Positions 1 through 9,017 are shown, numbered from the stretch's first letter. The stretch: DNA of 14,270 bases from Rhodobiaceae bacterium (GCA_009885515.1 VFKO01000359.1:1-14270), one strand, 5' to 3'. Notes: generated by a model from the sequence alone, not told the origin. Numbers and translations: made by a program.

Positions 1-2
1 CC

Positions 3-1085
3 GCAACCGGAGCCTTATCGGCCTGCAGCGGTGCCAGTATATTTTCAAGCAGCAATGCCGCAGCCACGCGCAACCTCGTTCAACCCGATAACCAGGATAT
101 CGTCGGCGGTGCCGCCTATTGGGGGGCAAAATACGACGCAAATCGCGGCGATATCGCCGCCGCGGTAAATTTTGCCAAGAGTCTGCGGACGATGGGCGGT
201 GCCAAACAAGCCGTGACACTCCTCAAAGACGTCGTGATGAAGGCTCCCGACAACCCCAAAGTGCTGTCGGAATATGGCAAAGCTTTGACCGCTGTGGGGC
301 GCTCTAAAGACGCCCTCCCATTTTTATCACGCGCCGTACAGTTAAGCGGCAAAGATTGGACAGCCTATTCGGCCTATGGCGTCGCCCTCGATCAGACCGG
401 CGATCACGCCGCCGCGCGCGATCTCTACCAGACCGCTTTGACGATCTCGCCCAATAACCCGGCAATCGAAAGCAACATCGCCATGTCCTATGTTTTGGAT
501 GGCCACATTGCTCAAGGCGAAGCGATTATGCGCAAACTCGTCGCCCGCACCGACGCTACCGCACAGATGCGCCAAAACCTCGCGATGGTAGCGACCCTCA
601 AAGGCAACAAGTCCGAAGCTGAAATATTGACGCGTGAAGACCTGACGCCTGCCGACGCCAACAACAACTTGGCCGTTCTGCGCCAGTTCAGCGCCGGCAA
701 CGCCAAGCCGCCGGCCAGTACGCCCGCTGTAGTGGCGCCGGCAATTTCGGCACCGTCAAGCGCACCAGCCCCTGTAGCCAAGAAGAAACTGCCATCGCCA
801 TTGCCTTTGCCGCAGACGAAAAAATATCAAGGTGTAAAGCCGGCGGCGTCCAGCCAAACGCCTGCCCCGCAACAACAATCGGTGGCTCCAACCAATCTTG
901 TGCCTGCCGCCGCCAAAGCAAAAGCGCCCCGTGCGCCTGCAACAATGGCGCCGATCCCCGATGACGAAATAACGACGCCACCGACTTCCGCAAAAGAAGC
1001 GAACAGCTCACCCGTCCCATTGCGTCAATCGTTGGACAGCACCGGCGCCTCATCATCAATCGCGGTCGCAACCGCTGCTCAATAA
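3..1085 (+). CDS. tadD: TadD-like TPR lipoprotein of the Tad pilus locus, 5' end outside the window
   Basis: The frame is open from the window edge and ends at TAA 1083-1085, so the true start lies upstream. The first visible residues include a lipobox, LSAC, at 15-26. An ATG at 192 exists, but starting there would discard the lipobox and the first helix, so I reject it. After the lipid-anchored Cys come helical hairpins typical of tetratricopeptide repeats, for example around 200-330 and 340-500 (SPNNPAIESNIAMSYVLDG is one repeat). A Pro/Ala/Lys-rich low-complexity tail follows from about 710 to the end. In the Tad family, TadD is an outer-membrane lipoprotein with TPRs that supports secretin and pilus assembly. 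Here it is convergent with tadC rather than cotranscribed after it. The lipoprotein and TPR calls are read from sequence. The TadD name rests on those features plus location. Confidence 0.8.
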   Translation, partial: ATGALSACSGASIFSSSNAAATRNLVQPDNQDIVGGAAYWGAKYDANRGDIAAAVNFAKSLRTMGGAKQAVTLLKDVVMKAPDNPKVLSEYGKALTAVGRSKDALPFLSRAVQLSGKDWTAYSAYGVALDQTGDHAAARDLYQTALTISPNNPAIESNIAMSYVLDGHIAQGEAIMRKLVARTDATAQMRQNLAMVATLKGNKSEAEILTREDLTPADANNNLAVLRQFSAGNAKPPASTPAVVAPAISAPSSAPAPVAKKKLPSPLPLPQTKKYQGVKPAASSQTPAPQQQSVAPTNLVPAAAKAKAPRAPATMAPIPDDEITTPPTSAKEANSSPVPLRQSLDSTGASSSIAVATAAQ

Positions 1086-1103
1086 AACTTGACCCTTCAA
1101 ATC

Positions 1104-1139
1104 AAAAAAAGCCGCGTTCTTGCGAACGCGGCTTTTTTT
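1104..1139. terminator. Bidirectional rho-independent terminator between tadD and tadC
   Basis: A perfect 9 bp stem (GCCGCGTTC 1111-1119 with GAACGCGGC 1124-1132) closes a TTGC loop. It is flanked by seven A (1104-1110) and seven T (1133-1139), so it reads as stem plus U-tract on both strands. It sits 18 bases after the tadD stop and 20 bases beyond the tadC stop, which are convergent, so one element serves both operons. Confidence 0.93.
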
Positions 1140-1159
1140 GTGTCATATTTTTATGGCGT

Positions 1160-2122
1160 TCAGAGTTTCCCGATTTTGATAAAAGCCGGTCCAAGAATGA
1201 TAACAAATAAGGCCGGTAAGAAAAATACGATCATCGGCACCGTCAACTTCGCAGGCAACGACGCCGCCTTCTTTTCGGCTTCCATCATCCGCATTTCGCG
1301 ATTCTCAAGCGCCATCACGCGCAACGCGGTGCCCAAGGGCGTACCATAACGCTCGGCTTGAATAAGCGACGTACACACCGCCCGCACACCGGGATGCAAA
1401 CAGCGCTTGCCCAAATTTTCATAGGCCTGGCGCCGGTCGGGTAAGTATGACAACTCCGCTGTGGTCAGCGCAAATTCTTCCGCTAGTTCAACCGACTGGC
1501 TGCCGATCTCCGACGCCACTTTATTAAATCCGGCCTCGACCGACATGCCGGACTCCACACAAATCAATAGCAAGTCCAGTGCGTCGGGAAACGCTTTCAT
1601 GATCGAGTTCATACGCTTGTCAATGATGTTCTGCACATAGAGGTCGGGCAAATAGAACCCAACAGCCCCCGCGCCAAAAGCGATTCCAATTTTTCCGAAC
1701 GGCGGAAGACTATACTTCGACATCCAGAACAAATAAACGATCATGCCCGAGAACACGATAAACGGCAGCACGAACCGGAAGAACATAAACGTATAGATCG
1801 CCGACTGGCCGCGAAACCCGGCGCGCGCCAGCTTCGCTTTCGAGTTGGCCGACTCCAGAATATCGCGAAGATTGAGCTTCTCAATCGTGGATTTCATAAA
1901 GCCGCCAGGCGTCGTGCGCAGCTGGCCTTTTTTCCCAAGCGCCTCACGCTGCATTCGCCGCAACTCTTCCCGCCGAAGCGCCACGCTCTTCAACCGCGCA
2001 TTCAACCGGTCCCCGGCCAGCAGCGGGTAGGTCAGGGTCACAATTGTCGCAAAAGTGGCGATCGCCGCCATCACGGTAATCACCAGCTCACGGTTGAACA
2101 GCAAATCGATATAGCTCATCAT
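1160..2122 (-). CDS. tadC: Tad pilus inner-membrane platform protein TadC
   Basis: This 320-residue protein has a predicted membrane segment at about 13-35, further hydrophobic stretches at about 110-160, and a C-terminal one at about 293-315. The type II secretion F (T2SF) domain spans about 178-305 and includes FPDALDLLLICVESGMS followed by the conserved acidic and Gly-rich helix region. TadC is the partner of TadB in the inner-membrane platform on which the TadA/CpaF motor acts. Length and layout are normal for the family. It starts at ATG 2120-2122. A GGGAG Shine-Dalgarno sits just upstream and overlaps the end of tadB, with only 16 bases between the genes, so translational coupling is likely. 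It is the last gene of the minus-strand operon and runs into the shared terminator. Confidence 0.95.
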   Translation of the reverse strand: MMSYIDLLFNRELVITVMAAIATFATIVTLTYPLLAGDRLNARLKSVALRREELRRMQREALGKKGQLRTTPGGFMKSTIEKLNLRDILESANSKAKLARAGFRGQSAIYTFMFFRFVLPFIVFSGMIVYLFWMSKYSLPPFGKIGIAFGAGAVGFYLPDLYVQNIIDKRMNSIMKAFPDALDLLLICVESGMSVEAGFNKVASEIGSQSVELAEEFALTTAELSYLPDRRQAYENLGKRCLHPGVRAVCTSLIQAERYGTPLGTALRVMALENREMRMMEAEKKAASLPAKLTVPMIVFFLPALFVIILGPAFIKIGKL

Positions 2123-2138
2123 GACGCCGCTCTCCCGC

Positions 2139-3140
2139 TCAGAATTTGAAGTTGATCATTTTCTTCATGACTAAGATGCCGACACCCATCCACGTCACGC
2201 TGCATAACAAAAGAAAATTGCCGAACCGCTCCGTGAACAACAACGCGATATAGTCCGGCGTTGTCAGATAAACTAACGTCATCACGATCATCGGCAGCGA
2301 GCCGATAATCCCCGCCGACGCCTTCGCCTCCGACGAAAGGGCCTGAATTTTGCCTTGCAGCCGCTTGCGGTCGCGCAAAACACCGGAAAGGTTGCCCAGC
2401 GCCTCCGACAAATTACCGCCCGTCTTCTGCTGGATCGTCAAAACGATTTGGAAAAAGTTGACTTCCGCGACAGGCATGCGCTCGTACATGCGCTTTAAGC
2501 CGTCTTCCAGCGTCACACCGACTTTCAACCCTTCGACGATGTTTTTGAATTCCGGAGCCACAGGTTCCGAAGATTCGTGCGCAATGATTTTCAGACATTC
2601 GTTCAGCGGCAAACCTGATTTAACGCCGCGCACGATGACATCAATCGCGTTCGCAAACTCTTTGAGGAACGATTTCTTGCGGCGTTTAATCGAATACCCC
2701 AAAAACCAGCGCGGCAAGCCTGCACCAACCGCAAAACCAATACCCAACGCGATGTACCACTCGTAACCCAAGATAAAAAACAACAGAACTGCTGCCATTC
2801 CGAGGCCCGCAGTGATGATAAGGAACTTCTTGGGGTCAATTGCCCAATCCGCCTGCTGAAGCATCGCCGCCAATGTCGGACGGGTGTTCTCGTGAGCTTG
2901 TTTGCGCTCGATTTCCTTTAGCGTATCTTGAACTTGACGGCGCCGCTTTGCCGTCGACTCTCCAACTGAATCGGCAGTCTTTCCGGCAACCCTTCCGGTG
3001 GTGCCCCGCGACGCCGCAGCAACACGCTTGTTCGCTTTTGCGGCATCACCGCCTGCAGCAATAAAGGCGTAAGCCACGCCTGCAACAGCCAGCGCCGCTG
3101 TAAACGCAATACCAATGACAATCAGAGTCGATTGATCCAT
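2139..3140 (-). CDS. tadB: Tad pilus inner-membrane platform protein TadB
   Basis: This 333-residue protein has an N-terminal membrane helix (about 5-29), an Ala/Arg/Lys-rich cytoplasmic stretch (about 33-85), two membrane helices (about 105-148), a T2SF domain (about 160-290, with KSFLKEFANAIDVIVRGVKSGLPL at its start), and C-terminal membrane helices (about 275-325). TadB pairs with TadC as the platform for Flp pilus polymerisation. The start is ATG 3138-3140. No other ATG, GTG or TTG lies in frame before an upstream stop. The usual Shine-Dalgarno position is weak, and a strong AAGGAGG lies about 27 bases upstream, overlapping the tadA stop (described separately). The reading frame is intact. 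Confidence 0.95.
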   Translation of the reverse strand: MDQSTLIVIGIAFTAALAVAGVAYAFIAAGGDAAKANKRVAAASRGTTGRVAGKTADSVGESTAKRRRQVQDTLKEIERKQAHENTRPTLAAMLQQADWAIDPKKFLIITAGLGMAAVLLFFILGYEWYIALGIGFAVGAGLPRWFLGYSIKRRKKSFLKEFANAIDVIVRGVKSGLPLNECLKIIAHESSEPVAPEFKNIVEGLKVGVTLEDGLKRMYERMPVAEVNFFQIVLTIQQKTGGNLSEALGNLSGVLRDRKRLQGKIQALSSEAKASAGIIGSLPMIVMTLVYLTTPDYIALLFTERFGNFLLLCSVTWMGVGILVMKKMINFKF

Positions 3141-3149
3141 AGCAGCGCA

Positions 3150-3175
3150 AAGGAGCCGTTAGGCCCCACCTCCTT
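3150..3175 (-). promoter_or_regulatory. Distant, self-complementary Shine-Dalgarno before tadB
   Basis: On the transcript, AAGGAG (3175-3170) follows the first base of the tadA stop UAA, and a further G extends it to AAGGAGG. It can pair perfectly with CUCCUU (3155-3150) across a 14-base loop. The pairing ends 9 bases before the tadB ATG. A ribosome-binding sequence this good is normally 5-10 bases from its start codon; here it is about 27 away. Reinitiation by ribosomes terminating on tadA is a plausible use. The stem and distances are seen, the function is inferred. Confidence 0.4.
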
Positions 3176-4592
3176 ATGTGGCAGCCGCCGCTTCGAGTGC
3201 GTCGAGCAGCTCTGCCTCACGATTGTAATAACGAGCCCGTTCCCAGAAAGCCGGCCGCGAAATACCGGTCGACATGTGACGCCCTTTCACGCGGCCGGTT
3301 TCGTCTTCGCCGGTAATCTCATAGACGAACAGGTCTTGCGTAATGATGACGTCGCCCTCCAGCCCGATCACCTCGGTGATGTGCGTGATGCGCCGCGATC
3401 CATCGCGCAAGCGCGCCGCTTGCACGATCACGTCGATGGAACCCACCACCATTTCCCGGATGGTCTTCGATGGCAGGCTATAACCGCCCATTGTGATCAT
3501 TGATTCGATACGCTGCAAGGCTTCGCGCGGGCTATTGGCGTGCAGCGTTCCCATCGAGCCATCATGTCCCGTATTCATGGCCTGCAGCAGATCGAAGGCT
3601 TCCGGTCCGCGCACCTCGCCCACGATGATGCGTTCCGGGCGCATACGCAGACAGTTTTTCACCAGATCGCGCATGGTGATTTCGCCCGTGCCCTCCAGAT
3701 TGGGCGGCCGCGTTTCCAAGCGCACCACATGCGGTTGCTGAAGTTGAAGCTCTGCGGCGTCTTCGCAGGTGACCACGCGCTCATCGAGGTCGATGAACCC
3801 CGTCATACAATTGAGCAGCGTCGTCTTGCCGGAACCCGTACCACCTGAAATCAACACATTGCAGCGCACGTTGCCGATAATGCCGAGCACCGTCGCCCCT
3901 TCCGGCGAGATCGAGCCAAAGCGTTGAAGATCGCTCATCTTCAGCTTGTCTTTCTTGAACTTACGAATTGTCAGCGTCGGCCCATCGATGGAGAGCGGCG
4001 GCGCGATCACGTTAACGCGGCTGCCGTCGGGCAAGCGCGCGTCGCATATTGGTGAAGACTCATCGACGCGCCGGCCAATCTGGCTCACAATGCGCTGACA
4101 GATATTCATCAGCTGCGCATTGTCGCGGAACCGGATGTTCGTCAGCTGCACTTTGCCCGCGACTTCGATGAACACGCGCTCGGCCCCATTGACCATGATG
4201 TCGGCGATATCGTCCCGTGCCAGCAAAGGCTCAAGCGGGCCATAACCCAGAACGTCATTGCAAATGTCCTGCAACAGCTGTTCCTGCTCTGCAATCGACA
4301 TAACGACGTTTTTGATTGAAATGATTTCGTTGACGATATCGCGGATCTCTTCCCGCGCCGACGCCGCATCAAGCTGCGCCAGCTGCGCCAGATCGATCGT
4401 ATCGATCAGCGCGTTGAAAATCGTCGTTTTGATCTCGTAGTATTGGTCCGACCGGGAATCGACCACAACCGGTGGCGGTGGCGCCTCAGCTCCTTTACCC
4501 GCCTGCTTCATGGCAGGTGGCGGCGGTGGCACAACGGGTTTGGCCCGTTCGCGCGGCGCCGTGTCGTTCCCGGATGGTCGCTTTCCGAACAT
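3174..4592 (-). CDS. cpaF: Tad pilus assembly/retraction ATPase TadA (CpaF)
   Basis: This 472-residue cytoplasmic secretion ATPase of the type II/IV superfamily powers Flp pilus polymerisation through TadB/TadC. A Pro-rich N-terminus (about 20-42) precedes a helical N-terminal domain. The Walker A motif GGTGSGKT is at 250-257. The acidic Asp-box region (RVVTCEDAAEL) is at about 272-282, Walker B with its Glu (RIIVGEVRGPEA) at about 321-332, and the His box (TGHDGSMGTLHANS) at about 341-354. All catalytic motifs are present and the length is typical. The start ATG 4590-4592 is 6 bases after the cpaE stop. The nearby Shine-Dalgarno is weak, which suggests coupling to cpaE. In Caulobacter the same gene is cpaF. 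Confidence 0.97.
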   Translation of the reverse strand: MFGKRPSGNDTAPRERAKPVVPPPPPAMKQAGKGAEAPPPPVVVDSRSDQYYEIKTTIFNALIDTIDLAQLAQLDAASAREEIRDIVNEIISIKNVVMSIAEQEQLLQDICNDVLGYGPLEPLLARDDIADIMVNGAERVFIEVAGKVQLTNIRFRDNAQLMNICQRIVSQIGRRVDESSPICDARLPDGSRVNVIAPPLSIDGPTLTIRKFKKDKLKMSDLQRFGSISPEGATVLGIIGNVRCNVLISGGTGSGKTTLLNCMTGFIDLDERVVTCEDAAELQLQQPHVVRLETRPPNLEGTGEITMRDLVKNCLRMRPERIIVGEVRGPEAFDLLQAMNTGHDGSMGTLHANSPREALQRIESMITMGGYSLPSKTIREMVVGSIDVIVQAARLRDGSRRITHITEVIGLEGDVIITQDLFVYEITGEDETGRVKGRHMSTGISRPAFWERARYYNREAELLDALEAAAAT

Positions 4593-4598
4593 CTCGCG

Positions 4599-5861
4599 TT
4601 AAGCCTTCTTCCGCCTTAGAAAGTCGAAGCTTAGTTTGTGAGAAGCCTTCGCGTCCGCACGAGGCTCCCGCCCGGTCAGACACTGTGCCAACGCGCGGAA
4701 CCCTTGCGCTGCCCGCGATTGCGGATTGAGCTCTCCTACCGTTTGTCCATTATTGCTGGCCGTAGCAAAGGTCTGCGGATCGAACGGCAGAATAAGCACC
4801 GGCTCGGCCCCCATGGCTTCGGCAAAATCCTTGACCGGAATTTCCGGCCGCCGTGGAATGCCCACTTGATTGAGGACAAACTTCAACGGCTTGTCGTTGG
4901 GCCGTGCCTGGTTGAGCAGATCATAGATATTCTTGCCATTGCGCAAACTCGCCAGGTCTGGCGTTGCCGTCACAATAATCTCGTCTGCCGTCGTCAAGAC
5001 TTGCTTCACCCACGGCGTCCACATATGCGGAACATCGACGATCACACAGGGCGCCACATGACGAACCCCGTCGAGCACACTTTCCACCGCTTCGGTGGTA
5101 AACTGACCTTCGCGGTCAAGGGCTGCCGCCGAAATGAAAAGATTGAGCCTGCTGCTGTGCTTGATCAGCAGGCGTTCCAGAAGCACATCGTCTAGCCGCT
5201 CCGGGCTTGCCAGCGCTTCGGACACGCCTTGCGCGGCATCTTGATTGAAATCCAGCCCCGTTGTGCCGAAGGAGACGTCAAGATCGACAATCGTCGAGGC
5301 GATTTGCAGATCTTCCGCAATAGCCCATGCCGTATTATGCGCAACCGTGGACGACCCGGTACCACCCCGAGATCCGAAAAAGGCAAATACCTTCCCGATC
5401 GGTGAATGCGTTTGCCCGTGATACAGAGCTGCAAGCGCTTCAATAATTTGCAAGGGATTGAGCGGCGCCACCAAATATTCGCTAATGCCCGCGCGGATCA
5501 TTTCCCGGTACAAGGAAATATCGTTCGATCCACCGATGACGATGACCTTCGTCCCCGGATCGCAAACATGCGAAAGCTTTTCAAGGTCGGGTAAAATGTC
5601 GGGCCCGCGTTCGCGCGTTTCGACCATGATGACATTGGGCGTGGACGAATCCTGGAAATACTCGACCGCGCCAAACATACCGCCCATATGAACGGTGAGA
5701 TGAGCCTTCGCCAGGCGCCGGTCTTGGCCCGCGCGCTGAATGACATTGCCCGTCTCGGGTGACTCACAAAACGCGTGGATTGAAATGCGCGGAACCGGAC
5801 GGTCCTGCATCGCGGCGCCAAACGGAGCGTCCTGCTTATCCGGTATTCTGGACTTGCTCAT
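4599..5861 (-). CDS. cpaE: Tad pilus localisation protein CpaE (TadZ), MinD/ParA-like
   Basis: This 420-residue protein has a receiver-like N-terminal domain (about 23-145) followed by a MinD/ParA-fold domain. Its P-loop FGSRGGTGSSTVAHN (162-176) has the family's GGxGSST form, lacking the canonical lysine of KGGxGKT. That departure is usual for TadZ/CpaE and is not damage. A later ASTIVDLDVSFGTTGLD segment (about 188-204) matches the switch region of this fold. TadZ/CpaE directs the pilus machine to its place, usually a pole. ATG 5859-5861 is preceded by GGGGAG, a good Shine-Dalgarno. The gene lies between cpaD (39 bases upstream) and cpaF (6 bases downstream). Confidence 0.94.
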   Translation of the reverse strand: MSKSRIPDKQDAPFGAAMQDRPVPRISIHAFCESPETGNVIQRAGQDRRLAKAHLTVHMGGMFGAVEYFQDSSTPNVIMVETRERGPDILPDLEKLSHVCDPGTKVIVIGGSNDISLYREMIRAGISEYLVAPLNPLQIIEALAALYHGQTHSPIGKVFAFFGSRGGTGSSTVAHNTAWAIAEDLQIASTIVDLDVSFGTTGLDFNQDAAQGVSEALASPERLDDVLLERLLIKHSSRLNLFISAAALDREGQFTTEAVESVLDGVRHVAPCVIVDVPHMWTPWVKQVLTTADEIIVTATPDLASLRNGKNIYDLLNQARPNDKPLKFVLNQVGIPRRPEIPVKDFAEAMGAEPVLILPFDPQTFATASNNGQTVGELNPQSRAAQGFRALAQCLTGREPRADAKASHKLSFDFLRRKKA

Positions 5862-5900
5862 AAATCGAAGCTCCCCAATTCCTTCACAAATTTCTACACA

Positions 5901-6584
5901 TTACTCAACAGTGGCTATCTTGCCGCTATCTTGCTCCGACGACGGCGTCTGGCTCTGGATCCCAGAACGATGCTTCTGCAACACGGTCGCCCTGCGCATC
6001 GCATCGGCACTGTCTTGTGGGCGCGGCTCAGTCAGATCTCTCGGATCGGAGACAGCGACGGCAAGATTATGCTGCGTCGAACACCCGAATTCCGGCCACG
6101 GCAAATTTCGCGGGTTGAAATTCATATTCTCAGACCAGTCCAACCCACAGTCGGGAGCGCTGGCGGCATAGGTCATAAAACTCAAGGTGATCGGAGCATC
6201 ACCGTCATTCCCGGCGCCGCGATAAGTCGTAACCCGCACCGATTTTCGGTCGACACCGCTTTCAGCCAGGACCCGGTTGATACGCGCCATCGCACCTTTA
6301 GCAGCCCCCTGATTGCCCGTTCCAGCCGGCATTGAAGCGCTCAGAGCACCTTGTCCCCGTGACTTCCACTGTTCTGCAAAAGCCCGTACGCGGTCTTCCT
6401 CCCCGCGCAGCACGCCTTGGGTGTCAACTTGAACAACCAGCGTTGCGATCTGAGGTTCGACTCTGATTGGAAATTTCGTTTCAGGGCTCAGCAAGTTCGC
6501 GACGCCATTCTCCGCTGGGCTCGCACAACCCGCAGCGGTTGCTGCAATCAGTCCAATACTGGTCAAACGGCAAAGACGGTTCAT
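5901..6584 (-). CDS. cpaD: Pilus assembly lipoprotein CpaD
   Basis: This 227-residue protein has a lipoprotein signal: a hydrophobic stretch, then AAGC with the lipidated Cys at residue 20. The C-terminal half carries the CpaD-family signature, FGCSTQHNLAVAVSDPRDL at about 166-184, followed by a conserved Pro-Arg and an Arg-rich helix ending near 208. CpaD is thought to assist or anchor the CpaC secretin at the outer membrane. The start ATG 6582-6584 has an AGGA about 10 bases upstream and gives the complete signal peptide. It lies 69 bases after cpaC, the widest gap among the genes from cpaB to tadC, with no terminator that I can see. Confidence 0.9.
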   Translation of the reverse strand: MNRLCRLTSIGLIAATAAGCASPAENGVANLLSPETKFPIRVEPQIATLVVQVDTQGVLRGEEDRVRAFAEQWKSRGQGALSASMPAGTGNQGAAKGAMARINRVLAESGVDRKSVRVTTYRGAGNDGDAPITLSFMTYAASAPDCGLDWSENMNFNPRNLPWPEFGCSTQHNLAVAVSDPRDLTEPRPQDSADAMRRATVLQKHRSGIQSQTPSSEQDSGKIATVE

Positions 6585-6653
6585 GACAGTGATCCTAAGC
6601 TTCTGGTAATTGCCAAATTCTTGAACATTTCCTCGCGACCTTCTGAAACTGCG

Positions 6654-8108
6654 TTACTGAAGTGTGAACCCGACAGGCCCTTTGAGCGAGCCGTGCACCG
6701 TTTTTCCCTTGCCGTAGACTGCGTTAAGCCGTGACAGCAGAATGGATTCCGCATCGCTCGCGGGAACAAACCCGTCGGTCGGCGAAGCAAATTCATTTAA
6801 CGAAGCAGGGTCAACCAGATACGGCGTCACGATCACAACCAGCTCCGTTTCACCCGATTGGAAGTCACGGCTTTGAAACAGCGCCCCCAGGATCGGAATA
6901 TTTTTCAAACCCGGAATACCGTCAATGTTCTGCTTCATGGATTGCTGAAGCAAACCAGCCATCACCATGCTGCCGCCTGAAGGCAGCTCGACGGTCGTCT
7001 CCGCCCGCCGTACCCGCAAGCCCGGAATGGTAATGCCGTTGCCACCCTCGCCGCCCGTCGACACGAACGCATTTTCGGACGTTATCTCCGACACTTCAGT
7101 CGAAATACGAAGACTGATCCGCCCTTCCGACAGAACGATGGGCGTAAAGCCAAGGCCCACACCAAAAGGTTTGAATTCGATCGTTACATTTCCGTCTCGA
7201 TCCCGCCCGACAGGCACCGGAAACTCGCCGCCCGCCAAAAACTTTGCCGACTCTCCCGACACCGCCGTCAGGTTCGGTTCCGCCAGCGTGCGGATCATGC
7301 CGGTGCGCTCAAGCGCCCTGACCACGGCCTCCACAGAGCTGCCCCCGCTAAGGCTCCCGAACTTAAATTCCTGCGATGTTGAAAGCGCTTGCCCCAGCAA
7401 TGAAAACGGATTGACGCTGGCAAGACTGATCGGCACGGCTTTTCCGATGTCGAACGCGGCACCTATGTTAGTGCCAAGCTGCTTGGACACACTGCGTTGC
7501 ATTTCCGCGACGCGCACCCGCAACATCACTTGATCGCCTCCGCGAATGCCCACCCTGTTGACGACGGAATCATTGTTCATCGACTTGCCGGAGTCGGTGA
7601 CATAGCGCATGGCGATTTGCCGGGCCGCTTCCGCATCGCCGGCGTTGCGCACCGAGCCATTGATCACCACACTGTCGTTGATCGTCTCTACCCGCACATC
7701 TGATTCTTTGACGTTGCGCTCGATGATTGTTTTGAGCTCGCCCATATCGCGTTCGACACGAATCTCAAGGTTAAGCAGCTGTTTTCCGCTGGCCGAGAAA
7801 AAGAAGGCGTTCGTCGGACCCGTCTTCAATCCAACCAGATAAATCTGGCGAGGCGTGCGCACCACCGCATCGACAACGCCGGGATTGGACACCAGCACAT
7901 CGCGCGCATCTTCGGGCAACTCGACGATCATGCCTTTGCTGATCGCCAAAGTAACGCGATGCGACTGCGGCCCAGACCCGCCCGGGCGAATGCGAAGCTT
8001 CTGAACCGGCTCCGCACCTGACGCCGCTGGTGACACGCCATTGGCAGCCACGGGCAGGACAAGCGCAGCGCTCAACGCCAAAACAATCGCAACACGTAAC
8101 AATTTCAT
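6654..8108 (-). CDS. cpaC: Tad pilus outer-membrane secretin CpaC (RcpA)
   Basis: This 484-residue protein has a signal peptide (1-23, VLPVAANG). The pilus-secretin N-terminal domain (about 50-120) is recognisable by PEDARDVLVSNPGVVDAVV and its following beta strands. A BON-like region (about 122-175, VVINGSVRNAGDAEAARQIA) comes next, then the secretin domain from about 260 to 432. The secretin domain contains RTLAEPNLTAVSGESAKFLAG, FPVPV, and the C-terminal GIPGLKNIPILGALFQS and ELVVIVTPYLV strands. It forms the outer-membrane ring through which the Flp pilus exits. ATG 8106-8108 has AGGTGA upstream and follows cpaB by 11 bases. The frame is complete and of normal length. Confidence 0.96.
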   Translation of the reverse strand: MKLLRVAIVLALSAALVLPVAANGVSPAASGAEPVQKLRIRPGGSGPQSHRVTLAISKGMIVELPEDARDVLVSNPGVVDAVVRTPRQIYLVGLKTGPTNAFFFSASGKQLLNLEIRVERDMGELKTIIERNVKESDVRVETINDSVVINGSVRNAGDAEAARQIAMRYVTDSGKSMNNDSVVNRVGIRGGDQVMLRVRVAEMQRSVSKQLGTNIGAAFDIGKAVPISLASVNPFSLLGQALSTSQEFKFGSLSGGSSVEAVVRALERTGMIRTLAEPNLTAVSGESAKFLAGGEFPVPVGRDRDGNVTIEFKPFGVGLGFTPIVLSEGRISLRISTEVSEITSENAFVSTGGEGGNGITIPGLRVRRAETTVELPSGGSMVMAGLLQQSMKQNIDGIPGLKNIPILGALFQSRDFQSGETELVVIVTPYLVDPASLNEFASPTDGFVPASDAESILLSRLNAVYGKGKTVHGSLKGPVGFTLQ

Positions 8109-8119
8109 AGCTTCACCTA

Positions 8120-8932
8120 TTACTCACTGGATGTCGTGGCAGATTTTCCCGGCATTCCGTAGCGCAGGACGGAAATCTCGCCCTCACCTTCGGAATCAAA
8201 CAGACTTGCGGTCGACTCTTCTGCCGCAGCCGAAGGATCGGTTTTCGTAAGCGCACGCAGCGACAACGACAGATCGCCCATCGCTTCCGCCAAAGCCAAT
8301 ATTTCAGCCGAACGCGCGCTCAATTCGAGTGTTGCGGTCTTGCCTACAATTGTCTTGGCGTCACCTTCTTCTTGGAACATCTGATCAACTGCAAGAACGC
8401 GAACGTCTTGCAACACAGTGGTCGCATGATACGAGGGAATGCCCGCGTCATTGCTTCCAAGCTTGCGTGTCAAGATCACATCGACCCGGTCGTTCGGCAG
8501 AATGAAACCACCCGCGCCACGTTCCGCGGACACTTTGACGCCAACAGCGCGCGTGCCCGGTGTCAGCGCCGCCGCCATAAACCCGCCCCCGTCTGACTTG
8601 ATTACATTTTGAGCGGTAATGGGCTGTCCTGCCGTCAATGGCGCCCGCGCCACCGAGCCTTCCGCAGATTGCTCCAACGCCTGAGGCTGAGTGTCTTTGA
8701 TGACGAAACTGGAATCAACGGCAGATTTCGGCCATCCCATCCACTTCATGTCGGCCGCCGTCATTTTCGTGCCGACTTCGATACCGCGTGCGGCAACCAG
8801 GACTTCAGTCAGCTCGACGCTAGGCGCGGCTGAAGCCTCAGTCTGCCCGCCGATCAAGCCGCGCGCCAAGAACGCCGCAATGCCGGCCGCACCGATTGCC
8901 CCAACTAGAATGAGGATGCGCGTTAAGTTCAT
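8120..8932 (-). CDS. cpaB: Flp pilus assembly protein CpaB (RcpC)
   Basis: This 270-residue protein has one N-terminal membrane helix (about 4-24), a SAF domain (about 42-108, VLVAARGIEVGTKMTAADM...) and an RcpC/CpaB domain (about 115-228, with GFILPNDRVDVILTR). CpaB is a periplasmic, membrane-anchored partner of the secretin; SAF domains can bind peptidoglycan-like sugars. The start ATG 8930-8932 has an excellent AGGAGGT about 8 bases upstream. An 85-base gap separates it from cpaA upstream. I see no clear promoter or terminator in that gap. Confidence 0.94.
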   Translation of the reverse strand: MNLTRILILVGAIGAAGIAAFLARGLIGGQTEASAAPSVELTEVLVAARGIEVGTKMTAADMKWMGWPKSAVDSSFVIKDTQPQALEQSAEGSVARAPLTAGQPITAQNVIKSDGGGFMAAALTPGTRAVGVKVSAERGAGGFILPNDRVDVILTRKLGSNDAGIPSYHATTVLQDVRVLAVDQMFQEEGDAKTIVGKTATLELSARSAEILALAEAMGDLSLSLRALTKTDPSAAAEESTASLFDSEGEGEISVLRYGMPGKSATTSSE

Positions 8933-9017
8933 GTCTCAGTACCTCCTGCCCCAGCCCAACTTTGTTTTGCTGCCATTGGTTTTACGTTCGAAGTCTCAAA
9001 CTATAGTTAATGCAGCC

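Noticed and set aside
5343..5387. Missing lysine in the CpaE P-loop (GGTGSST) as possible inactivation
   Set aside because: This form is normal for TadZ/CpaE proteins, so it is not a lesion.
5931..6335. A 134-residue plus-strand frame opposite cpaD
   Set aside because: Arg/His/Pro-rich composition typical of an antisense shadow; cpaD on the other strand has a lipobox and the family signature.
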